This document shows, piece after piece, positions 33,033 to 42,118 of a stretch of 64,000 nucleotides of DNA. The number at the start of each line of letters is the position of its first letter. The first letter of the stretch is position 1. The translations under genes and the position numbers were made by a program. Source of the DNA: SZUA-430 sp034440355 (GTDB taxonomy: Bacteria > Pseudomonadota > Alphaproteobacteria > Micropepsales > Micropepsaceae); the NCBI GenBank assembly GCA_034440355.1, contig JAWXBY010000054.1:47077-111076 (forward strand), in the 5' to 3' direction. The notes below the pieces were generated by a model. That model was not told the DNA's origin. It saw only the letters and a list, made by a program, of their open reading frames with translations, and searched no databases.

Positions 33033-35879
33033 CTAAGCGTCGGGCTTCCGCTGCCACCAGCCCTTGCGCTGAGGTTGCTTCGGATCGGCCGCGGTGTCCT
33101 CGCTCGGCTCCTCGGCCTTCGGTCCGCCGAAGCCGAAGAACGACGCGATGCTCGACCGCTCTGCCTTAGGCTCTTCGACCGCACGCGGCGCTTCGGGCTT
33201 CGGCGCGTCGGCATAAGCCGTCTCGCGCTGTTCGACCTTGGGCTCGCGGCGCGGCGGAGGCGGCGGATCAAAACGCGGCGCGTCAAAGCTCCGCGGCACG
33301 GCGCCCGGCGTCGTATCGAACCCGCCCGTGCCCGGCCAATCGGGCGCATCGAGCGCCTGAGCCGGCGTCGGTAAATGACCTAACGGCGAAGGCGCAGGCC
33401 CGCTCTGATAAGGCACGCTGCCGCCCTCTTCCGGACGACGGCCACGCCGGCCGCGGCGTCCACGCCGGCGCTTGCGGCGCGGGCCATCGGCCCCGTTCTC
33501 GCCCGCGGCGGCAGGCTGCAGCCCGCCTTCCACGTTGCCGTCGACATCGCCCTCGGCGTCGTCGCCGTCGTCATCATCCGTCTCGTTTCCAGCCTCGACC
33601 GCCGCCAACGGACGATCCTCCGCAAACGGCGCATCAGGTTGCGGCCCGACGCCCGGCGGCTGTCCCTGAGCCGGCACGCGCTCGCGATCGCCGCGATCAC
33701 GCCCGCCGCGCCGCCGGCGGCGCTTACGCCGCTTGCCGTCGTCCTCGCCGCCGCGCGCGGCTTGAGCAGGCTGTTCGCCGTCGTCGCGATCGTCCTCGAC
33801 AACGGTGACGTCGCCCGAGACCTCGTCGTCCACGACCTCACGCACGTCGTCGTCGTTCGCTTCCATCTCGCTTTCGACGGTCACCGCCGCCGCAATCGGC
33901 TTGCGCGGCTCGAACGGCACGTTCGCGCCCCGGTCGATCTCGTACGCCGAGGCGGCCAGCGACGTCTTGGCCTCGACAAAAATATAAACGCCACGCCGGT
34001 CTTCGATCGCCGTCAACTGCGCACGCTTGTGATTGAGAATGTAGAGCGCGATTTCCGGCGACACGCGCAACGTAATCGCCTGCATCTTCTCGCGCTGACA
34101 ATATTCCTCGACCGCGCGCAGCACGCGCAAAGCCATCGAACCCACCGAGCGAATGACGCCCCGGCCTTCGCAGTGAGGGCAGGGGATCGTCGCGCCCTCG
34201 ACCATGCCGGCGCGCAAACGCTGACGCGACATCTCGAGCAGGCCGAACGGACTGATGCGGCCCAGCTGAATGCGCGCGCGATCGTGCCGCAACGCGTCCT
34301 TCAGCCGCTTCTCGACCGCCCGGTTGTTCCGGTGCTCTTCCATGTCGATATAGTCGATGACGACAAGGCCCGCCAAGTCGCGCAACCGCAACTGCCGCGC
34401 CACCTCGTCGGAGGCCTCAAGGTTCGTTTTAAGCGCGGTGTCTTCGATGTGATGCTCGCGCGTCGACTTGCCCGAGTTCACGTCGATCGCGACCAAAGCT
34501 TCCGTCTGGTTGATGACGATGTAACCGCCCGAACGCAGACGAACGATCGGATTGAACATGCTGTCCAGCGCCGTCTCGACGCCGAAGCGTTGGAACAGCG
34601 GCACATGATCGCGATAATGCTTCACCGCATCGGCGTGGCTGGGCATCAGCATATTCATGAAGCTGTGCGCTTCGTTGAAGCCCTCTTCGCCTTCGACCTG
34701 AATCTCGGTGACGTCTTTGGAATAGAGATCGCGGATCGTCCGCTTGATCAGATTGCCTTCTTCATAGACGACCGTGGGCGCCGTCGAGCGCAACGTCAGC
34801 TCGCGCACCGCGTCCCACTGGCGCATCAGATATTCGAAGTCGCGATTGATCTCCTGCTTCGTCCGGTTGGCGCCGGCCGTGCGGATGATCACGCCCATGC
34901 CGTCCGGAACCTCCAGCTCACCGGCCACTTCCTTGAGTTTCCGGCGATCCGAGACATTGTTGATCTTGCGCGAAATGCCGCCGCCGCGATCCGTGTTCGG
35001 CATCAACACGCAATAGCGTCCCGCGAGCGACATATACGTCGTCAGCGCCGCGCCCTTGTTCCCGCGCTCTTCCTTCACGACCTGCACCAGCAGAACCTGC
35101 CGGCGCTTGATCACTTCTTGAATCTTGTACCGCTTGAGCGAGCGATAGTCGCGCCGCGGCAGCTCTTCTTCCATGGCATCGTCTGCGCCCGCGGCTTCCG
35201 AGGCAGCGTTCTCAACCGCGGCTGCCGCTTCAGCCGGCGTGATGTCGACGACGACGGTATCGTCGCCGTCCGCCGACGTCTCGTCGCCGTCGAACGCGTG
35301 CGGCTCGTCGCTGTCGTGCGGGTGATCGTGCGCCTCGATGGCCGGCGCTTCGTCGATCGGAGCGGCGCTCTCCTCGGTTTCCGGATCGTGGACCCAGACA
35401 TCGTCGACGCTCGTGGTCGCGACTTCGACGATTTCCGCGCCATCATCGCCGTTCAACGTCGGTTCCGACGGCGACATCGTCATGTCACCGGAAGTCAGAG
35501 ACGACGGAGCCTCATCGTCCTGTTCGTTCGTCGCCTCGATCGCGGGCACTTCCGCGGGCTCATCGTCATCATCGTCGTCATCACGCCGCTGCGCGGCGCG
35601 ATTGGCGTCAAGCAGCGCCTGACGATCCGCGGTCGGGATTTGGTAATAGTCGGGATGGATTTCGGAGAACGCCAGGAACCCGTGGCGATTGCCGCCGTAG
35701 TCCACGAAGCACGCCTGCAGCGAAGGTTCGACCCTCGTTACCTTGGCGAGATAGATGTTCCCTTTAAGGGGACGGCGTGATGCAGACTCGTAGTCAAATT
35801 CCTCGACTCTGGTTCCATCAAGTACGACGACGCGTGTTTCTTCCGGGTGGCTCGCGTCCACCAGCATTTTCTTCGACAT
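33033..35879 (-). CDS. rne: Ribonuclease E
   Basis: A 948-aa endoribonuclease that initiates mRNA decay and organises the degradosome. The S1 domain (from residue 35) is interrupted by an acidic insertion of about 150 residues (after AAQRRDDDDDDD). Then come the 5' sensor and catalytic domain with aspartates in VAIDVNSGKSTREHH and VVIDYIDME, and the Zn-link CPHC (IPCPHCEGRG). The C-terminal third is disordered with two Arg-rich RNA-binding patches (RKRRKRRRRRGG and RRKRRRGRRGRRGRR) and acidic stretches. ATG 35879 (MSKKMLVDA) matches the family start; a frame open to 35951 is upstream leader. Confidence 0.96.
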   Translation of the reverse strand: MSKKMLVDASHPEETRVVVLDGTRVEEFDYESASRRPLKGNIYLAKVTRVEPSLQACFVDYGGNRHGFLAFSEIHPDYYQIPTADRQALLDANRAAQRRDDDDDDDEPAEVPAIEATNEQDDEAPSSLTSGDMTMSPSEPTLNGDDGAEIVEVATTSVDDVWVHDPETEESAAPIDEAPAIEAHDHPHDSDEPHAFDGDETSADGDDTVVVDITPAEAAAAVENAASEAAGADDAMEEELPRRDYRSLKRYKIQEVIKRRQVLLVQVVKEERGNKGAALTTYMSLAGRYCVLMPNTDRGGGISRKINNVSDRRKLKEVAGELEVPDGMGVIIRTAGANRTKQEINRDFEYLMRQWDAVRELTLRSTAPTVVYEEGNLIKRTIRDLYSKDVTEIQVEGEEGFNEAHSFMNMLMPSHADAVKHYRDHVPLFQRFGVETALDSMFNPIVRLRSGGYIVINQTEALVAIDVNSGKSTREHHIEDTALKTNLEASDEVARQLRLRDLAGLVVIDYIDMEEHRNNRAVEKRLKDALRHDRARIQLGRISPFGLLEMSRQRLRAGMVEGATIPCPHCEGRGVIRSVGSMALRVLRAVEEYCQREKMQAITLRVSPEIALYILNHKRAQLTAIEDRRGVYIFVEAKTSLAASAYEIDRGANVPFEPRKPIAAAVTVESEMEANDDDVREVVDDEVSGDVTVVEDDRDDGEQPAQAARGGEDDGKRRKRRRRRGGRDRGDRERVPAQGQPPGVGPQPDAPFAEDRPLAAVEAGNETDDDDGDDAEGDVDGNVEGGLQPAAAGENGADGPRRKRRRGRRGRRGRRPEEGGSVPYQSGPAPSPLGHLPTPAQALDAPDWPGTGGFDTTPGAVPRSFDAPRFDPPPPPRREPKVEQRETAYADAPKPEAPRAVEEPKAERSSIASFFGFGGPKAEEPSEDTAADPKQPQRKGWWQRKPDA

Positions 35880-36415
35880 TAAGGAAATCTCCGGGAGCCG
35901 CGCGCGACAGGTCGTCTGATCGCGAGGCCACGCCTCGCAGACCGCGCACACTGGCTGCCTCTGGGTTTGAAGTTTCAGAAACGCCGCTCAGCCAGCCGGA
36001 ACAGTCAGGGACGAATCCGAGAACTCGCCCGCTCGTTGCTGGTGATGTGGCGAAAAACGACATGGGTGTATTGAGCCCCTCCACCGCACGCCCGGGGTAG
36101 GGCGAGGCGGCGCGATGTGGCGTCTCGCGGACCTTGGGGTGCCGAGGCACGGCCGGCAGCGAAACACCGAATTCCGACCCTGAAGACCTAAACCGCTACG
36201 ATTCGAGTCCCGCCCAGGGCCGGGAAAAAGTCTTAGACGTGTTGGCCGGGTACCGCAACAAATGAAAGCACGGCTGAAATCTGCCGCATTCTCAGGCTAG
36301 GACTAGCGATCACCCGAACGAACGGGCATATCGTAGGCGATTCTTGGCTAACGGGTCGTCAACGGGGTGTGCGCGACGATCGTGGCCGGTCGAACAAGAT
36401 TTAAGACACCGATTG
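35880..36415. other. Long intergenic region: rne leader and amiC upstream region
   Basis: 536 bp between the divergent rne and amiC genes without a credible coding sequence. The rne side carries a stable hairpin at 35914-35942: a 7-bp stem GCGAGGC/GCCTCGC with a 3-nt loop, extended after a 4-nt bulge by GTCT/AGAC, starting 35 nt before the rne ATG. Long structured 5' leaders are known for rne in other bacteria, where they mediate autoregulation. A weak ribosome site GGAGA lies about 10 nt before rne. I found no clear promoter, small RNA or tRNA in the rest. Confidence 0.6.
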
Positions 36416-37636
36416 ATGCACTGGAACTGGCAACGCCTGATCCTTGCCGTAGCATTGGCGTTGGCCGCCCCGGCGGTTGCGGCGCCTCCGCCTGTGGTCA
36501 GCGACGTACGCGTCGGCCAAAACGGCAAACACACCCGGTTCGTCCTGAACCTGTCGGAAAAGGTCGATTTCGAGATCTTCACCCTGGCCGACCCCTATCG
36601 GATCGTCATCGATCTGCCTGAGGTCGCCTGGCGGCTCGACCCGGCGGCCACCCAAGCATCGGCCGGCGTGGTGAAAGGTTTCCGCTTCGGCCTGTTCAAG
36701 CCGGGGCGCTCGCGCATGGTCATCGACCTCGCGTCGCCGGTCACCATCATGAACAAATTTCTACTGCCGCCCGAAGGGGAACGCCGCTACCGCTTGGTGC
36801 TGGATCTCGGCCAAATTGATCGAGCCCAGTATCTAACAACTTCAGGTTGGCCCACCGACACCCACGCCGAGTCGGCCGCCCCTTCGGAGACTGATCCCGA
36901 GGTGGAAAAGGCCGCCCGCGCTCCGGCGGCCAAGCGCGTCGTCGTCATCGACGCGGGCCATGGCGGCGTAGACCCCGGTGCGACCGGCATCGACGGTACG
37001 CACGAGAAGGACCTGGTGCTGGCGCTCGCCAAGTCACTCCGCCACGCGCTGGAGAAAACCGGCAAATACGTCGTCGTGATGAGCCGCGACAGCGACATCT
37101 TCCTGTCCCTGAAAGCCCGCGTGGCCGTCGGCCGTAGGGCGCGCGCGGACCTGTTCATCTCGCTGCACGCGGATTCTGCGCCGGGATCGATGGTTAGGGG
37201 CGCGTCGGTCTACACCCTGTCCGAAAGGGCATCGGACAAAGAGGCCGAGGCCCTTGCCAAGTCCGAAAACCAATCCGACATCATCGCCGGCGTCGACCTC
37301 ACCAACGAAGCCGACGTCGTCACCAGCATCCTCATAGACCTGGCCCAGCGCGAGACCAAGAACAGTGCGGTGAAGTTTGCCCAAGCGCTCGTGCCAGAGT
37401 TGCAGAGAGCCGGCGAAGTCACCCAGAAGAGCCACCGCTTTGCCGGATTCGTCGTCTTGAAGGCGCCCGACGTGCCTTCCGTTCTGATCGAGGTCGGCTA
37501 TCTTTCAAGCCGCGAGGACGAGTCGGTGATGAACACCAACCGCTGGCGCAAACGCATGGCGGATTCGATCGCGCGTGCGGTTGATCGGTACTTCCGGACC
37601 AGCCGCGGCGATCATAAAGCCGAGGCGGAACCGTGA
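36416..37636 (+). CDS. amiC: N-acetylmuramoyl-L-alanine amidase with AMIN domain
   Basis: A 406-aa exported cell-wall amidase that removes stem peptides from septal peptidoglycan so daughter cells can part. Signal peptide 1-22, AMIN domain about 27-130 (VGQNGKHTRFVLNLSEKVDFEIF), linker, then an Amidase_3 domain with zinc ligands H in DAGHGGVDPG, E in THEKDL and H in SLHADS, and catalytic E in VLIEVGYLS. The ATG at 36416 starts a proper signal peptide. Followed after 146 bp by PBP1A, a common pair in alphaproteobacteria. Confidence 0.95.
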   Translation: MHWNWQRLILAVALALAAPAVAAPPPVVSDVRVGQNGKHTRFVLNLSEKVDFEIFTLADPYRIVIDLPEVAWRLDPAATQASAGVVKGFRFGLFKPGRSRMVIDLASPVTIMNKFLLPPEGERRYRLVLDLGQIDRAQYLTTSGWPTDTHAESAAPSETDPEVEKAARAPAAKRVVVIDAGHGGVDPGATGIDGTHEKDLVLALAKSLRHALEKTGKYVVVMSRDSDIFLSLKARVAVGRRARADLFISLHADSAPGSMVRGASVYTLSERASDKEAEALAKSENQSDIIAGVDLTNEADVVTSILIDLAQRETKNSAVKFAQALVPELQRAGEVTQKSHRFAGFVVLKAPDVPSVLIEVGYLSSREDESVMNTNRWRKRMADSIARAVDRYFRTSRGDHKAEAEP

Positions 37637-37782
37637 GGCCGGGCGAGGCAGGGAAGTGTCCGGAAATGGAACGAAATTGCGACGTTCTGTACGTGCCGAA
37701 CAGGTTTTTAACAGTAGCCCCGGCTGCCGCCGTGGTATAACCCGGCCCGAGCCGCGGGTTTAGCGCAGGATAGCTCACGTTC

Positions 37783-40233
37783 ATGTATCGGTTTATCGCG
37801 TACACGCTTGGCGGAATCGCGGTCCTTACCATCTCGGTTTTCGCCGGGGTGGCGCTGTATTTGTACAAGCTCAGCCAGGACCTTCCCGACTACAGCGCGC
37901 TGGCGAACTACCAGCCGCCGATCACCACGCGCGTCTACGCGAACGACGGCTCTCTGATCGCCGAGTACGCGCGTGAACGCCGGTTGTTCGTGCCGATCGA
38001 ATCCATCCCGCGCCGTGTGATCGACGCGTTCCTCTCGGCCGAAGACAAAGATTTCTATTCGCACCCCGGCGTCGACATCAACGGCGTGATGCGCGCCGTA
38101 ATCACCAACGCGCAGAACTACATGTCCGGCGCCAACCGTCGTCCCGAAGGCGCGTCGACGATCACGCAGCAGGTCGCGAAGAACTTCTTGCTGACCAGCG
38201 AAGCGACGCTTGAGCGTAAGATCAAGGAATGGATGCTCGCCTTCCGTCTTGAGGACGCCTACAGCAAAGACAAAATTCTCGAGCTCTACCTCAACGAAAT
38301 CTTCTTGGGCTCGGGCTCCTACGGCGTCGCGGCCGCGGCCTACAACTATTTCGACAAATCGCTCGATCAGCTGACGATCGCCGAAACGGCGTATCTCGCG
38401 GGCCTGCCGAAGGCGCCGTCGAACTACCACCCGATCCGCCAAGCGCGCAAAGCGATCGAGCGCCGGAACTGGGTGATCGAGCGCATGTCCGAGAACCAGT
38501 TCATCGGTGATGAAGACGCCAAGAAGGCGGTCGGCGAGCCTCTCGTTCCGCACTTCCGTCCTGCTGGCGCGCAATCGCCTGAAGCGCAGTACTTTGCCGA
38601 GGAAATTCGCCGCTGGATTCAGCAGAACTACGGCGACCAGGCGCTCTACGACGGCGGTCTCGCCGTGCGCTCGACCTTCGATCCGAAGCTTCAGCATTTC
38701 GGCACGACGGCGCTGCGTAAAGGCCTGATCGGCTACGATCGCCGCCACGGCTGGCGCGGACCCGTCACACGCGTCGACCTCTCGACCGAATGGCGCAAGA
38801 CGCTGGCGGACATGCCGGCGTTACTCGACGTGACGGAGTGGCGGTTGGCCGCTGTCACCGGCTCGGTGGGCGACGCGGTGAAGATCGGCTTCGCCGACGG
38901 CTCCGACGGCAAGATCCCCTTTAGCGAACTCAAATGGGCGCGCAAGTTTATCACCGACGAGAAGATGGGCGGCGAGCCCAAGAAATCGTCGGAAGTGGTA
39001 ACGCCGGGCGACGTCATTTACGTCGAAGCGTTGCCCAAAACACCTGAGGCTGACAACGCCGGCCTGTTCACGCTGCGCCAAGTTCCGAAAGCGAACGGCG
39101 GCTTGATCGCGATGGATCCGCACACCGGCCGCGTTCTCGCGCTCGTCGGCGGCTTCTCATTCTATGCCAGCGAATTCGACCGCGCGTGGCAGGCGCTGCG
39201 TCAAACCGGCTCGGCCTTCAAACCGCTGGTGTACGCCGCCGCGCTCGACAGCGGCTACACGCCATCGAGCATCGTACTCGACGTGCCCTTCGTCGCCAGC
39301 CAAGGCGAAGGCCTGCCGCTCTGGCGTCCGGAAAACTACGGTCAAAGCTTCGCCGGTCCCTCGACGCTGCGCGAAGGCCTTGAGAAATCGCGCAACCTGA
39401 TGACCGTGCGCATCGCCGCCGACATCGGCATGGACAAGGTCGTCGAGTACTCGCGGAAACTCGGCACCTCCGACAAGATGCTGCCCGTGCTCGCGAACGC
39501 TCTCGGCTCGACCGAGTCGACGCTGGTGCGCATGGCGTCGGCCTATTCGGTCTTCGTCAACGGCGGCAAACGGGTCGTGCCGACGCTCGTCGACCGCATC
39601 CAAGACCGCCACGGCAAGACGATCGACCGCGCCGACAAGCGCGTCTGCGACGGCTGCAACGCCGAAACGTGGGAAGGCCAGGAAGAGCCGCTGATCGCAA
39701 GCGACGCCGAAAACATCCTCGACGCCCGCACCGCGTATCAGATCGTGCATATGCTCGAAGGCGTGATCGAACGCGGCACCGCCGTGGTTGCGCGCGACGT
39801 CGGTGTGCCGCTCGCCGGCAAGACCGGCACGACGAACGACTATAAGGACGCCTGGTTTGTCGGCTTCTCGCCGAACCTTACGGTCGGCATCTACATCGGC
39901 TTCGATCAGCCCACGTCGTTGGGCCACGGTGAAACCGGCGGTGCGAACTCTGCGCCGATCTTCCGCGATTTCATGAAGGAAGCCGTCGGCACGCAGCCGC
40001 CAATCCCCTTCCGCGTCCCGCCCGGCATCCGCTTGGTGCGCGTCGACCTCAAGAGCGGCCGCCCGTCCAGCGCCGGCGCCGTGCTTGAGGCCTTCAAGGC
40101 CGGGACTGAACCCGGCTCGGGTTACATACCCAAAGGCGACGCATTTGGCTCCGGCATGGGTGGATCCGAGGAAGATCCCGACGCAGCTGCAAGCACGCAG
40201 AGCGAAAACTCCGGCGGCTGGGGCCTCTACTGA
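37783..40233 (+). CDS. mrcA: Penicillin-binding protein 1A (bifunctional class A PBP)
   Basis: An 816-aa membrane-anchored enzyme that polymerises and crosslinks peptidoglycan. TM helix 7-29; glycosyltransferase GT51 domain with catalytic E87 (SAEDKDFYSHPG) and GASTITQQVAKNFLL; OB-like insertion typical of PBP1A; transpeptidase with nucleophile S477 (TGSAFKP), SRN (KSRNLM) and KTGTTND. C-terminal tail is Gly/Ser/Glu-rich. Followed by prfB after 68 bp. Confidence 0.96.
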   Translation: MYRFIAYTLGGIAVLTISVFAGVALYLYKLSQDLPDYSALANYQPPITTRVYANDGSLIAEYARERRLFVPIESIPRRVIDAFLSAEDKDFYSHPGVDINGVMRAVITNAQNYMSGANRRPEGASTITQQVAKNFLLTSEATLERKIKEWMLAFRLEDAYSKDKILELYLNEIFLGSGSYGVAAAAYNYFDKSLDQLTIAETAYLAGLPKAPSNYHPIRQARKAIERRNWVIERMSENQFIGDEDAKKAVGEPLVPHFRPAGAQSPEAQYFAEEIRRWIQQNYGDQALYDGGLAVRSTFDPKLQHFGTTALRKGLIGYDRRHGWRGPVTRVDLSTEWRKTLADMPALLDVTEWRLAAVTGSVGDAVKIGFADGSDGKIPFSELKWARKFITDEKMGGEPKKSSEVVTPGDVIYVEALPKTPEADNAGLFTLRQVPKANGGLIAMDPHTGRVLALVGGFSFYASEFDRAWQALRQTGSAFKPLVYAAALDSGYTPSSIVLDVPFVASQGEGLPLWRPENYGQSFAGPSTLREGLEKSRNLMTVRIAADIGMDKVVEYSRKLGTSDKMLPVLANALGSTESTLVRMASAYSVFVNGGKRVVPTLVDRIQDRHGKTIDRADKRVCDGCNAETWEGQEEPLIASDAENILDARTAYQIVHMLEGVIERGTAVVARDVGVPLAGKTGTTNDYKDAWFVGFSPNLTVGIYIGFDQPTSLGHGETGGANSAPIFRDFMKEAVGTQPPIPFRVPPGIRLVRVDLKSGRPSSAGAVLEAFKAGTEPGSGYIPKGDAFGSGMGGSEEDPDAAASTQSENSGGWGLY

Positions 40234-40301
40234 ATTTGCCTTGAGACGAACGGCGGCGCGACGTTATAAGTCGCGCCCTTCACACGTGGCCGGAAACGAA
40301 C

Positions 40302-41436
40302 ATGCGCGCCGAAATGCAAGCCATCGCCGAGCAGGTCCAGCAATCGCTGGCGCTGCTGAGGAGGCATCTTTGACCCGGACGCTGCACGCAGGCGCCTCGA
40401 CGAACTGAACGCGAAGGCCGAAGACCCGAAATTCTGGAACGATAGCGCCGCCGCGCAAAAAGCCATGCGCGAGCGCAACAAGCTCGACACCGCGCTCACC
40501 GAATTCAAGCGCCTCGAAGCCGACTTCAACGACGCTGTCGAAATGATCGAACTCGCGAGCGGCGAGGGCGACGCCGCGATGGTGAAGGAAGCTGAGGACT
40601 CACTGCGCGCCGTCGCCAAGCGTGCCGGCGATCTGGAGATGCAGTCGCTGCTCTCGGGCGAAGCAGACAGCAACGACACCTTTATCGAAATTCACGCCGG
40701 GGCAGGCGGTACTGAAAGCCAAGACTGGGCGTCGATGCTCTTTCGCATGTACACGCGCTGGGCTGAACGTCGCGGCTTCAAGTGGGAGCTGATCGAAGAA
40801 AGCGCCGGAGAAGAGGCGGGCCTAAAATCCGCGACCATTCTCGTTAAAGGCGACAACGCATTCGGTTGGGCCAAAACGGAATCCGGCGTTCACCGCTTGG
40901 TGCGCATTTCGCCGTATGACTCGAATGCCCGTCGGCACACCAGCTTTGCCAGCGTCTGGGTCTACCCGGTCGTCGACGACACGATCGAAGTCGACATCGT
41001 CGACAAGGACCTGCGCATTGACACATACCGCGCTAGCGGCGCCGGCGGTCAGCACGTCAACAAAACCGAAAGCGCGATCCGTATCACGCATATTCCAAGC
41101 GGCATTGTCGTCTCGTGCCAAAATGACCGCTCACAGCACAAGAACCGCGCGACCGCCTTTGCGATGCTGCGCTCGCGCCTCTACGAGGCAGAGCTTGAAC
41201 GGCGCGAAGCGAAGGTCGACGCACTGAACGCGACCAAGTCGGATATCGGCTGGGGCCACCAAATCCGCTCTTATGTCTTGCAGCCGTATCAGCTGGTAAA
41301 GGATCTGCGCACCGGCGCGCAAAGCTACTCGCCGCAAGATATTTTGGATGGCGACCTCGACGCCTTCATGCAGGCGTCGCTGGCGCAAAAATTAAAGGGC
41401 GGCGCAGACGCCGCCCCTGTCGAAGATATCGACTAG
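40302..41436 (+). CDS. prfB: Peptide chain release factor 2 (programmed +1 frameshift)
   Basis: Joined from 40302-40370 and 40372-41436, giving 377 aa. The first 23 codons end CTT followed by an in-frame TGA; a +1 shift reads GAC and continues DPDAARRRLDELNAKAEDPKFW. RF2 terminates at UGA/UAA. The GGQ motif is in ASGAGGQHVNKTES. The stop-codon-recognition tripeptide is SPY (RISPYDSNARRHTSF) rather than the SPF of E. coli. Gene layout follows PBP1A, as common in this class. Confidence 0.96.
40359..40373 (+). promoter_or_regulatory. prfB programmed frameshift site
   Basis: AGGAGG (40359-40364), a 3-nt spacer, CTT (40368-40370) and TGA followed by C. The internal Shine-Dalgarno and its 3-nt spacing to CTT match the E. 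coli signal. Low RF2 lets the ribosome slip +1 and make more RF2, so this is autoregulation. The shift falls at codon 23/24. Confidence 0.95.
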
Positions 41437-41446
41437 ATCGCCAGGC

Positions 41447-42118
41447 CTATTGGCCCGACTTGATCGCGCCGAGAAGGCTTCCCGTGCTCGTCGTCCGCGT
41501 CACCTGCGGCCGGCCGAAGATATTCGTCGGCGTCGGAGCAGGGGCAGGCTGCGGCTGCGGCGCGGACAGCGGCGGCGCCGAATACTGCTGCTGCTGCGGT
41601 TGCGGCGCGGCGGCCATCGGCGCGGGCGCCGAAAGTTGCGGCTGCGGTGCGGCCGCAATGCCGAGATCGCGCTTCGGTTCGAACGTCGTGCGCGGTTCGG
41701 GCTTGCCGGCGACTTCCGAGAGTGGATCGGCGCAATGGCGACAGTTGCCTTCGAAGAACGCGCCGACTTCAACGGCCAGCGCTTCGTGCAGGATCGTGCC
41801 TTCCATATGGCACGTGCCCGAAAGCTGAACCTTCCGTGCACGGACGATACCTTGGACGCGGCCGCGGATGGTGCATTCCTCGGCGACGATCTCGCCTTGG
41901 AAATTCGCTTTCTCGCCGATGGTGACGGAAGCCGATCGAATGTCGCCGTCGACGCGTCCGTCGATTTGAATGTCGCCCGTCGACGTCAGAGTCCCGATCA
42001 CCACAAGATCATCCGAGATGATCGACGGCGCCGATCTGCCGGGACGCCGTGTCGGCGTTGGCAGTGGCAGATTGCCGGAAGGTGGATTCGAGTTACCCTT
42101 GCTACCCCTTGAAAACAT
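41447..42118 (-). CDS. bacA: Bactofilin (polymer-forming cytoskeletal protein)
   Basis: A 223-aa cytoskeletal scaffold. The central bactofilin beta-helix (about residues 28-135) has repeats such as GDIQIDGRVDGDIRSASVTIGEKANFQGEIVAEECTIRGRVQG. The N terminus is short and the C-terminal 85 residues are Pro/Gln/Ala-rich. Start is ATG 42118, which overlaps the 3' end of the LytM gene by 17 bp, so the two are coupled; such pairs localise a peptidoglycan endopeptidase to shape the cell or stalk. Symbol given by family; bacA versus bacB cannot be told. Confidence 0.93.
   Translation of the reverse strand: MFSRGSKGNSNPPSGNLPLPTPTRRPGRSAPSIISDDLVVIGTLTSTGDIQIDGRVDGDIRSASVTIGEKANFQGEIVAEECTIRGRVQGIVRARKVQLSGTCHMEGTILHEALAVEVGAFFEGNCRHCADPLSEVAGKPEPRTTFEPKRDLGIAAAPQPQLSAPAPMAAAPQPQQQQYSAPPLSAPQPQPAPAPTPTNIFGRPQVTRTTSTGSLLGAIKSGQ

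Noticed and set aside
33639..35780. A 713-codon open frame antisense to rne.
   Set aside because: It mirrors the high-GC, acidic codons of rne, is Arg-rich without any domain, and rne is certain on the other strand.
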